Shown here: piece after piece, positions 1 to 10,400 of the stretch | How positions within the stretch are numbered: the first letter of the stretch is position 1 | How the letters are laid out: each line of letters opens with the position of its first letter | NCBI GenBank assembly: GCA_017506865.1 | Contig: JAFCMP010000083.1 | Location: forward strand, 248,001-312,000 | Length of the DNA stretch: 64,000 nucleotides | Source of the DNA: Tribonema minus | Taxonomy: Eukaryota; Sar; Xanthophyceae; Tribonematales; Tribonemataceae | Direction of reading: 5' to 3' | Made by a program: the position numbers and the translations under genes | Notes under the pieces: generated by a model | Told to the model about the DNA's origin: nothing | Databases searched by the model: none | What the model saw: the letters and a program-made list of their open reading frames with translations, nothing else

Positions 1-476
1 AAATGCGCTACTCGGCGTCAATGCATGATGCGCCTTAAGAGTGTGTGCTGCACTGGCCCGTTATGCGTATGTGCACTGGCAGTTCAGTGCCCGTCGGCAT
101 ACGTTTTCCTTGCAATGAGAGGGTGCGCTCATGGCCGCAGTGGGACTAAAGTGGCGGGCAGCAACGCTCAACGTACGCCTGGTCCATCGTCTGTTGTGAC
201 TGCCAACTGCGCGCCATGCAATATTTCTAGGAATTTGACAGCTGGATGCTAGGAAGGCTCGTAGCAGCAACACATTTGCACTCAGTCTACGGTGCATGAA
301 GGCCAGCCCAGAGAACTCCACGATGATTTGTACCTACATCATATCAGTAGAAAAGCCTGAAGTTGTTGCTCAGGCAACTACAGGGGGCAGCTGATGGGCA
401 GGTACTCAATCAGCGCAGCTGTTGAACTTCCAGAGCTTATCGAAGACACCGAAAACTGAAATCCAAGCAGTCTCAC

Positions 477-632
477 CAGCTTGGTGACCCCTGTCGCCCA
501 CCAGAGGAAGCTCACTATCTCAGCTGGGATCCATGCTCCCACCGCGAGGTCTGATGGCTTCCTGATATTCACTAGCAGTGTGAGCAACAGGATGACTGCC
601 GCCGATATCTTAAAGCCCAGCGGCATCGCCAT
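477..632 (-). CDS. N-terminal exon of a probable second HSL-type hydrolase (partial)
   Basis: The minus-strand exon begins at an ATG in a good Kozak context (ACCATGG, 632) and reaches a GTGAGA donor after 477. It encodes about 52 residues with one strong hydrophobic segment. Its layout matches the N-terminus of the hydrolase at 1512-5021: a hydrophobic stretch, then a KP-x-D motif, then AWI about eight residues later, then a Trp/Gly-rich patch. This suggests a tandem paralogue whose remaining exons lie off the left edge. A longer in-frame start exists at 695. It could also be a broken leftover, since no catalytic motif is inside the window. Moderate to low confidence. Confidence 0.42.
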
Positions 633-1511
633 GGTCGAGCTTCTCCAGCTCAAGGCTGCGACAGCGCCTGCTTCAGCAGTGACCGACAAGGACACTCGGC
701 CTGCTTCACTTTACACGAACCTTTTGGCACTTCAACAAGTAGTTGAACCTACGGGGTTGAACTTTCCATGGATCTTGAACTTTTGTTCTGGAGAGCGCGG
801 GGAGCGCTGCCGCTAGGTGTGTCGCAGAATTGGCTTTATTACGAATCTGCAATCATGTCCTCGACGACGAATGCTTGCCGATGCGCATCAAAACATTCCA
901 TTGACAGTGACTCAGATCAGTACAAGTGGCTGCTGCGTTGACGCAAGCTTTTCGATTGCATAGGCAACCCGGCCTCCCTTGGGCCTTTATAAATACAAGT
1001 CCATACGTACAAGTAGGATACAACTTCAACACCCAAATGGGGGCTTTTGCGTCCAGCACTTCAAAGGCATGCAAAGAGAGGTGAGTTATAACAATTACAG
1101 TGTACAAGTATGTGCTATTTACACCCAGCACATATGCTGTGATTACAGATGATATGCTCATGAGCGTATCTGCTCTGAGCTACAGAGAGTGCTATAGCCG
1201 AGTGACAGGCGCACAAATCACAAGTAATTTAAAGGAAGGCGCGTGACCAGCCCGCAGCACATCCAATACGGACACTATGCCAATCATTATATGGTAGCAT
1301 AAGGTGCAGCAGTGATCCTAGCGCCGGTTAAAAACCCTCTCGGCCCTGCAAAACCAGCACACCTGCAGCCAAACCCCCAGGTTGCCAACACATCAAACGA
1401 CGCAAAACCGCGCATCGCGTCAGCGCGCGCTGCTGCATCACAAACACTTCAACTTCACCCTACGCCGCTCGCCTGTGCGAGCCACAAGCGTTGCTCGAGG
1501 GGCAGTACTAC
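633..1511. other. intergenic, no gene recognised
   Basis: This is the 3' flank of the minus-strand hydrolase and the upstream side of the partial paralogue. I see no coding signal with the GC-rich codon bias of the real exons, no RNA gene and no repeat beyond short AC-rich patches. Confidence 0.5.
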
Positions 1512-4500
1512 CTAGGCGCACCGTTCGCGCAAAAACTCCGCGGCGTGCGACAGCGACTCCGCGCCGTACGGCAGCTGGTCGTGGCCGAAGAACGCGTGCA
1601 CCGTGCCCTCGTACACGCGGAGCGTCACCTCCGGCGCCGCCGCCGTGCGCGCCGCCGCCGCGAAGCGCTCGATCTCGTCGACGAGGACCTCCGCGGACGC
1701 GAGCGGGATCAGCGTCGGCGGCAGCGCGCGCAGGCGCCACGCCGGCGCCTCGAGCGGCGACGCGCGCCAGTCGCGGCCCGTGACCGCCACCCTCTCGGGG
1801 TCCGGCTTCAGCCCGCCGAGGTACAGGTTCCAGTAGGCGTTCATGAGGTGGCGCGAGAGCAGGTAGCCGCGGGCGAAGCGCGCGTACGAGCCCGTCGGCT
1901 CTGCGCACGCCTGGTGCGAGAGGACGGGGCTGGCGAGCACTGCCGCGCAGAGAGGGGACGCCGTTGCGCTGCAGGTATGCGGGGGGCATGGGGGGTTCAA
2001 GGGGGGGGGGGGGGGGGGGGGGGGGTCCTGGAGCTGCTCAGGCATGTGGGTTGCCGAGAAGCTTCCATGACGAAGCAGTTGCGTTGCGGCTTGGTGTGAT
2101 CAATTTGCGTCAAAACGGCGTGGTCGGGCCTGTCACAAGGCTTCAACGGCAGCATTGGCCGCTCCTTGAAGTTGTGCGCGTGTCGTGTTAACATAAAGGC
2201 AGCTGGCCTCTACAGTCTATGTGCAGATCGTCGTCAAGGCTAATGCTCAAGAAGCGAGATGATTGCTTATGCATGGTCCACACTGGGAGCGACTGCTGAA
2301 GTGTGCAGCCATTCATCTGCGCTTCAAATAATATGTATGATTCAGCACCACGTGGAGGTTGCAGCCAGCGTGTGGCACGCCATCACCGACGCATCTATGT
2401 ATCCCACACTCAAAAAGTCTAGACCCCATTGCTGACATCATAGATACACATGTAATCTCCAACACCATGCTGATTAGCTGATTGTTGAGAGTTGTGTATT
2501 TTTGCAACGAAAGCCGTAGTCTATAAGACACCCTGTCGCACTCACTCCTGAAGGTTTACTTTGAATTATCAATCATCCGGGCTTCTTCGCGTCCTCGGCG
2601 AGGATCAAACACAAGTGCACAGAGGGACGTGCAGCGCATATAGCCAGGAGCGTCACCTGGACTCGTCGTCGCCCGCCAGCGCCAGGGCCACCGCGGCGGC
2701 CAGGTTGCCCCCTGCAGAGTCCCCTGCCACCGCCACGCGCCGCGGGTCAGCGCCCAGGCCGGCAGCATTGCTCAGCACCCACTGCGCGGCAGCGAGGCTG
2801 TCATCGAAGGGGGTGGGGAAGGGGTGCTCCGGGGACAGTCGGTAGTCGACGCTGACCACGACGCCATTCGTCTCCAGTGCCAGTGCTCGCGTGAGAGGGT
2901 CGTAGGAGGGCACGGAGCCGACGGCCCAGCCGCCGCCTGTGATGGTGCAGGGTAGGTGGCAGGGTAGGTGTCAGTAGTTGGAACTAGGGCTAGGGTGGGG
3001 TTGAGCGTTGACGCACGGAGCGTATGACGCATTTTCGCCTGTGATGCAACAGACGGCATGGCGAGCAGCAGCGGAGCAGAGGCGAGTGGAAGCGCCAACC
3101 CAGCACGTATCGGTCAGAGGCACGCGGTCTCGGCGTGCGATCTGTGAATGTGCAATATGCCGCTGTCATTGCATGTAGGTTCAAAATCTTTGGTACCTGC
3201 TGCGAGACAACAGTGTTCAGTCTACATGAGCAGGTGCCGATTGCGCCTTCCACTGCGCCTGCTGTTTCACAGCAGCACATGCTACTGCTGCTGCACTCCC
3301 ACTGTACATCTCATGAGCCAGCCGAGGTCAGCTGATGAGTCCACCTGTGAGTGAAGCCATCGACAACAGCGCTCTGCTGGTTAAGACGCACCTGCATCCA
3401 AGTCACTGCCGATTGTGCACCAAGATGACTATGTGCATCTCTTGTGCACAAAGAAGACCATGTACATCTCATGTGCAAAGCAGCGCAGGCACTGTGATGC
3501 GTGGTAACCACAGATTCTGCAATGCTTGCATGTGTTGTGCAGAGCGTTGCAGGCACTGTGTTCACGGTGACCACAGGTTCTCCTACGCTTCTCTGAGTGT
3601 GTACAACCAGGTCTGATTGTGCTTGATTGACTCCAGGCAATGCACAACCTCTCACGCTGGGATGAATGACCAAGGCTAGACAAGAGACCAGGTTAATGGG
3701 AGTTGCTGTTGTTCGGCAACTTGAGCTGGCAGTCGCAGACCATCATGGCATTCACTGGCATGCTCACACGGCAGATGCCAGCATAGACATCAGCATCCTA
3801 GCAGGCTTTGACATGCAGCTACCGCCGGGTGATGCTGGGCAGCGCTGCAAGTGGATCTGCAGCTTGCATGCTTGCGTGGTGAGTAGGCTCCTTGAAAGGT
3901 GTGCACATGTTGTCGCCCTGGGCTCAAAGTACTGCAGCTTGCAACAGCTGACACACCAGCTCGTCCAGCCCCTGCGCAGCATGCGCCAGCCGGTCATCTC
4001 ATCTGCCTGTGTTTGTCACTGCTCTACAAGTGCAGAGAAAGTGAGTCAGCTGGCTAGCCGTACAATGCCAGCCACAGTGCCTGCAAACGCTTCGTTTCAT
4101 GCCAGTTTGTTCAGTATTGTAGAGAGGAGGTAGTTCTTGCAGTGCAACCGTGACGGGCTGGCCCAGCTCCAGCACAGCCAAGCTGAAGTGGTACGCGCAC
4201 ACTGACAGCATGTGACACATGTCAACGTCGCCCTAGTATGCTGCCTGAAGTACCCGTGACATACACATATACTTACACCAGGCTTGATTTGCTCAGCGGA
4301 TGCCTTACCGTGCAGGAAAACGGTGACCATGAGCGGCTGGCCCAGCTCCTGTGCAGTCGCATTGGGATGGTACACACGCACTGGCACATTGTACCCATCG
4401 CCACTCGGTACGGTCATGTCGTATATTTTGTCCACGGTGAGGTTGGTGGGCTTTGTGAAGAGAGCCTCCATTCGAGCCCTGACTTTTTTCACGCCGTCGG

Positions 4501-5021
4501 CATCCAGCGATTCAATGTTGTTGAGCCCCGAGCCCCAGGTCGCAGCGGCGGCAACGCTGCACCCGATCCACGCAGGTGTGAGGATGTCCTCGGGCTTGAT
4601 CAGCATGATGAGCGCTGCTGCTGCTGCGATGACCCCTGCATGGCGTAAAACGAGGTGTTGACTAAGATGTGATGGGAGACATGTATGCAGATGACGATTG
4701 TCACCTACATTTCTCTCGGTTTTCGGTGGCTTGACCGCGCCAGCAGCAACTTGATTTGAGTTGACGTGAGAGGCTGGGTGCACAAACAGTCAGGTGATTC
4801 AAAAGTCGCCGTGATCTCATTTTCGTCTGCCCTGCTTACTGCTTGGTTGACGTAATCGCCGGCTTCTGGCGATGGAGGGATTGGAGTATGCAGTGACCAT
4901 GACTCCGGCTGTGCGCAGCAGGTTGTCATCAGACCTTGGCAAACCTTCAGCAATACCCAATTGATCCTGTCATCAAGCACAGGAGCAGACACTGACCTGC
5001 CAGCAGCGCGAGGATAGCCAT
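1512..5021 (-). CDS. alpha/beta hydrolase, HSL (hormone-sensitive lipase) family esterase, 362 aa
   Basis: Carboxylesterase/lipase-like enzyme expected to hydrolyse carboxylic esters. Four phase-compatible exons on the minus strand: 5021-4997, 4635-4309, 2936-2657 and 1968-1512. The 25-nt first exon plus the start of exon 2 make a hydrophobic N-terminus (MAILALLAG, then an Ala/Leu/Ile stretch): a signal anchor or membrane segment. The oxyanion-hole motif HGGGW (residues 117-121) is split by the second intron and restored exactly on splicing. The nucleophile elbow is GDSAGGN, Ser191. The acid position of the usual DPLRDE motif reads EVLVDE, giving Glu304, and the histidine is His335 in VHAFFG. 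Length fits the family. Intron 2 holds a partial copy of the end of exon 2 (about 4133-4205). The acceptor of the last exon is preceded on the transcript by a 25-nt poly-C tract. Substrate cannot be predicted. Membrane-anchored HSL enzymes such as arylacetamide deacetylase are the closest architecture. Confidence 0.88.
2001..2025 (-). repeat. poly-C (transcript sense) polypyrimidine tract of hydrolase intron 3
   Basis: Twenty-five uninterrupted G on the plus strand, C on the transcript strand, about 30 nt upstream of the acceptor at 1969. It is in the right place and orientation to serve as the polypyrimidine tract. Confidence 0.6.
4133..4205 (-). repeat. ghost copy of the end of hydrolase exon 2
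   Basis: Diverged copy of about 70 bp of 4309-4395 (minus-strand frame, LGQP-V-V motif retained) lying in the intron just past the real donor. It is no longer followed by an equivalent open exon. Confidence 0.65.
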
Positions 5022-5518
5022 CTGCGATACAGGTGTGAGCTGCAGGCACCGCACACCACCACAGCACAACACTCTGTCGGGTCCCGGGCAAGTTCCGCGG
5101 TTCCAACGGATCCATGAAACGGTTTCTGCAAACTTCAAAGTCAGGAGGAGGGAGCAGCAAGAATGGCAGTGATGGCGCTGGTTTTCAGCATGGAGCCGAC
5201 GCCGGCGCAGTGACAACAGCGGCAGGATAGCGATGTCGACCATGTCATCGGCTTCTGGCCGGCAATCTTCACAGAGGACGTGCAATGGCGAGGCAGCAGC
5301 ACATAATCGTGCAGCTGCCAAACACATTTCGATAGCAGATCTGGAGCCTCACCTGCATGATGCCTTTTGTGATGTGAGCACAACTAGGATGTCATGGTCA
5401 TTGTCATATACAGCATCGGTGAAAGATCGCATCGCAAGCGCGCACTGAGGTCTATCGATTTGGTGCTTCGCTTTGTTGCCGAGTGATTGTGCATTTTAAC
5501 GCGAACTGATGCATCAAA
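5022..5518. promoter_or_regulatory. divergent intergenic gap between hydrolase and giant NTPase gene
   Basis: About 500 bp separating two outward-facing genes, so it should hold both promoters. No TATA box or other element stands out. It contains a short degenerate copy of hydrolase exon 1 (about 5200-5240, reading MVDIAILPLLSL on the minus strand). If the giant gene has an upstream exon it must lie here or be missing. Confidence 0.4.
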
Positions 5519-6917
5519 ATGCTTGTATTCCTATCGCAGGTACGGCTGTCTTCTCAGGCAGTGTACGTGCAGGAGCATGCATTACACACGGCCTTGAACA
5601 ACTACTGCAACCTGGACTCCATCGATGAGGCGGCGGCGCCTCTGTCTATAGTTGGGCCTACAGGCAGTGGCAAGTCTGCTCTCTTAGCAAACTGGATGGC
5701 GGACTTTCAAGGGCGGCTCGCTGCCAGGGCAGGACGCAGCGGCCAGGAGCCCCCGTTTTTTTTCTACCATGCGGTCGGGTGCTCGCGGCACGGCGTGCAC
5801 GTGGAGCAGCTGCTGTGGCGCTTGCTGGGGGACCTGAAGCGGGCGTTTGACCTCGGGCGTGATGTGAGCCGCGCCCCCAGTAGACAACAGTTCTTGATAT
5901 ATAACTAACGAGACTAGTTTTTGATTGCCGCGTGTAATGCAGACTCGGTGGCATGCGGTACGGCAGAGAAGGTGCGGCAATGCGCGCTGCGGCAGATGAA
6001 CCGTGAACTTCGAGTGCGTGCTGAGCACTTTCTTTCCTGTAATTCTCGAGGAAGTCTGTGCCATGCATGTGCAACGGTGGGAGCGGGCCTGCATGGCACA
6101 GGTTCAGATCTGCCTGCTTGCCGCACATGTAACAATTTGCCTTGGAGCGCCATGAGGACACTGAGTTTTGCGTAAAGACTGGGGTATGCAGCAGCGCACG
6201 CTGGAGCCAGCGCTCTGTGACTGTCGCGCTGATGATGCGTTCCGCAGTGCAAGCTGACTCCTGTGTGGCGGTAGAGATGTCGTCGAACGAGCTTCATGCT
6301 GGATCATTCTGACAAAGACTGTGGGGCCGCCTGGACTGAGCTTGAAGCTTGCGTAGCTAAAGTAGTGTGCATCCTGGCGGCATGGCGTTTCAGCGGTCCC
6401 GACGGCGGAGGCAAGAAGCATACATGCACTACATCGGATCCAATCACAACAGTCCACGCCAGATACACTGTGGCACCCGTGATGTACATCCCGTGTGCCA
6501 GTCTGGCATTTTCAGTTCTCGCCTGCAGAAGTGGCGCTGCCAGCTCGCAAAGCGCCCCAGACAAGACAGCATGAGAGGAAGTGCACGTCGCCGCCTCATC
6601 CGCACGCCAGCGCTCAGAGCGCAGTACGCTCACGCAAAGACCCTTCTCGGCCACTGCAGCATCATTGCTCAACTGCAGCATCGCTCATCCCTCCAGCCGC
6701 CGCTCTCTCACGCACACGCAGGTCCCCGACGAGCCGGAGCGCCTTCCGTGGGACCTTCCGCGGTTCCTGGAACTCGCCGGGCGGCGCGGCGCGAGCATCA
6801 TCATCATCGACGGCCTGCACCGGCTGCGCACCGTCGGCGGCGCCGCGTCCACAGGCGGCCTCCAGTGGCTGCCGCTCGTGACGCCGCCGAATGTGCGCCT
6901 CATCGTTGTGGCGGCGA

Positions 6918-6950
<33 letters not shown>

Positions 6951-7035
6951 GCCACGCGCGCGGCTCGCCCATCGCCGCCGCTGCCGCCGTTGGCGCGACG
7001 GCATCGCCCGCGCAGCCGCCGCCGCTGCCGCCGCC

Positions 7036-7082
<47 letters not shown>

Positions 7083-7446
7083 GCTCGCACGCGGGCGACG
7101 CTGCGAGCTCCGCGCTGCGCCGCAAGGTCATACTGGAGCTGCACCGGCGCCGCTGGCCTGTGCTGGAGCTGCGCGGGCTGTCCGCGGAGCAGCGCACGGA
7201 GGCAGTGCTCAGCTTCCTGCGCCGCAGCAACGGCGGCGGCGGCGGTGGCAGCGACGACCGCCGGAGACCTTTGGGGGGCGGCGGCGCGACATTTTTGACA
7301 GGGGTGGAGGGTCTGGACGATGAGGGGGGGGCACTGGGGGAGGGGGAGGGGGAGGGGGGGGGGGGGGGAGGGGACTGAAGCTGTTCCCGAGCATGGTGGA
7401 GGCAATCGCGGCGTGCGAGGCGTGCAGCAGCGCTCTGTTTCTGCAG
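5519..7446 (+). other. NTPase core of the giant gene (exons 1-2)
   Basis: Exon 1 carries the P-loop; exon 2 starts VPDEPERLPW, followed by the hydrophobic Walker B strand and a beta-strand reading RLIVVA, as in NPHP3/NACHT NTPases. Low-complexity inserts follow: Ala-rich, about 15 Gln (CAG/CAA, near 7039-7080), and Gly/Glu-rich up to a poly-G run. The exon end reads SMVEAIAACEACSSALFLQ, typical of the helical region after a STAND NTPase core, but it is in another frame from the Walker B part (see findings). Confidence 0.75.
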
Positions 7447-10400
7447 GTGCGCGCGGCGACTGTCTTGCATGTAAAGCCGTACTGTTAACTACTAGTTGGA
7501 ATATCAAAGTGTGGTCGCTGGTCGTCACGGCCATGAGGCAGCCGGGTGCGGTGCTCAGCGGACGTGTATGTAGGTATGCCGCTGACTGGATTTCGTCACT
7601 CAACTTACGCCAACCGGTTTTGAGGGGCGAACTGTTTGCATCATGTACACTTACACATCAGCAACCCGTGCCATATCAGCACACATACACACACACATGC
7701 ACATGTGACATATAATCATATAACCCTCAGTATACATCGTACATTTTGGAGGTAGCCAACGTTACCGCAGCATTTACTGGTCTCAGCAGGGGCCAGCATG
7801 CATGGTCCCTGCAGCAGCCCTCGTTTCCATGTACATCAGGTTAGAGCACACCAGCTGTGAACGTTGGCCATGAAATCATGGCAATGCGGGATGCACCAGA
7901 GCCCTAGGTTTTGGCTGCGAAATGGAGGCTTCAATCCTAGACGCGACCCCCCAACAAGTACCGGCTCAAAGTTGGCCCTGGCTCTTAGCACCACGCGTGC
8001 CCTGCATCGTGACTGCCTGCGTCTGCGGTGAAGCTCAGCTCGTGCAAGCGACGCTCCGCTGGCGCAACCGTAGCAGCCACCGCCAGAACAGCGGTCACCG
8101 GTCAGGCAGCCTCAGACCTTGGTACAACCCCCAGTGATGCACTTCTGCTTCCCTCCCGTCGATGAGACCGCGACTGCAGCGCTCGCGCGCGCATGCACAC
8201 AGCAGTGTAGAGTTAGGGTTAGGGTTAGGGTTAGGGTTAGAATTAGGGTTAGGTTTAGGGTTAGGGTTAGGGTTAGGGTTAGGCATGAGCCCTGCAGCCG
8301 CGTCCCGCTTCATGCTCCGCTGAACTCGTGAAACCATCAGCCGTGCAAAGCAGACATGTGTGTGAGCGACCCCTCATGAGTGGCTATATGTGCGCAAAGT
8401 CAGTGCTCGGTGTGCTATCCGTGCCGCCAACGGTGCTGCAGCGTGTGCCGCAGTAAGCTGCCGCAGCAGTGGGATGCGCCTTTTGCCACAGTACTGCGCG
8501 CTGGCCCGGGCACGATGTTACGTGGCGCATACAGCAGCGCTCACGCAGCGGTTATGCACCATCCGCAGGCTCTTCAAAGTTGCGTGTGGACGTGCGCACA
8601 TGCAGATCACTGCCACCAAATGTGAACCAGCGCCTCTCTCTGCTCGCACGCATCAAACCGCTGCCGAGCATTGCTATAGCCAGGCGCCCACCGCCTTCCA
8701 CTGCGCTCGGCGCCTTACCGCCCATTGATACGCGTCCACGCACAGCAACACGCCCATCGCATTGTCCTGCATTGTCAAGACTGAGCCTCGCGCAGGCATC
8801 CCTCTTCTCCAGAGCAGGTAGTCTAATATGTGCTGACCCGCGCCCCGCGCCGCGCACTCCGCCGCCACCGCCGCCGCTGCCGCCGCCGCCGCCGCCGCAG
8901 ACGCTGCTGCGCGCGCTGCGCTGGGCCGCCGCCGCGGGCCACAACCTGCGCGGCCTCCTTGCGCACTGGCTCGCGCTGCGCAGCGTCGCGGACCTCTACC
9001 ACGCCGTGCTGGACGCGCTCGAGCTCGGCGCCGCCGCGCCGGCGGCGGAGGCGCGGCGCGCCGCGGAGCGCGCGGCGGCGGCGGAGGGCGGCGCGGCCGC
9101 GCTGCAGCCGCGGCGCGAGGCGCCGCCCGCGCGCATGGCAGCAACAGTGGCGGCAGCATCAGCGGCGCTGCCGCCGGACGCTCCGGCAGGGGGTGGCAAC
9201 GCAGCAGCGGCAGCGGCGGCGTGGGGCGGCACGAGCGGAGTTGACGGCGGCGGCGGCGGCAGCGGCGGCGGCGGCGGCGATGATGAGAAGGAGGACGCTT
9301 ACGGCAGTGAGGAAGACTTTGAGTCCTATGATGATGAGTTTGAGGATGAGGAGGGGGCGGCGTCGCCACGCTCGAAGCAGCGCTCCAGACCCCCCTCCCC
9401 TACAGCTGCCTCCTCCCCGAGAGGTGCCTCTTCCAGAGGGGCCTCCCCTCGAGCTGCCTCGCCACGGGGTAAGGGTGCCGCTGCGAAGGTGGCTTCACCT
9501 GACAGAGCTGGCGGCGCCGCAGTTGCGGCAAACGCGCAAGCCGCCGTCGCATGTGAGTACAGCCAAGTGCTTTACAGTGCGCATGTCCCTGAAGCGCAGA
9601 TGATTGAAGGCAGTATCCGCAGTGTCTGCAGGCAGTAAACGAGCTACTCTGCAGCCCAATGCGGCTGTGATGTTGGTGCCCTGCCTCAAAAAACACAAGT
9701 GGTAGCTGGTACCATGCGCCGCGGTGTTCATGAAGCCTGAGCAAGGCAGGCTGCAGCATTACATGAGTATTTGAAGAGAGTTACCTGCACCGCAAGAAGA
9801 AGCACCCGAGAAGTATATCTTACACAGTTTGTGACCAGAGCCGCCCATTTACTAGAGGTATGCTTACAATTGTACCAGACCTTTGTATTTGCCTCAAAGG
9901 GGTGGGGTGGGTGTATGTAGACTAGACTGCAGCGAAGCTTCTGCTTCAAACACCTGCTCCGCACAGGACAACTGCAACCTATATGAGCGGTGCAGCTGTA
10001 TTGGCGGCTTGGGTATGCATCACGATTACACCATTCGATTATCACCGCAGCAGACGGCGCATGCCCGTGGAGTGACTGCAAAAGGCTACACATTGTTGCC
10101 CTTGTCTAAGCACCATCCCAATCCGACCTCAATCTTCCCTACACCTTGCCATCACCCGCAAACCGCCTTCCACATCAGCAGCAGCACCATCAACTTCGGG
10201 TTCAATGCACGACGATCCAATGGCCGGGGTCCCTGTATACTTGCGCGGCGGCACGCGCGTTCCCGTGATCGGCAAGGTTCTGGGGCGCTCCCTGGCGCTG
10301 CTTTGGGTGGCACGCCACGGCCTGCGGGAGCAAGAGCTGTGCAGCCTGCTGGCGGGGCTCAAGGTAAGTGCCTCGGGCAGTTTTTCTGCTGGGTTTAGGA

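Noticed and set aside
6662-7603. Long minus-strand open frames over the CAG-repeat exon (poly-Leu, poly-Cys)
   Set aside because: Low-complexity complement of the Gln/Ala/Gly-rich exon; no splice or domain support.
8211-8283. Chromosome end or telomere
   Set aside because: The tract is short, internal, degenerate and flanked by exons of one gene.
8674-9369. 231-codon minus-strand Arg/Pro-rich frame
   Set aside because: Antisense shadow of exon 3 of the giant gene, caused by high GC.
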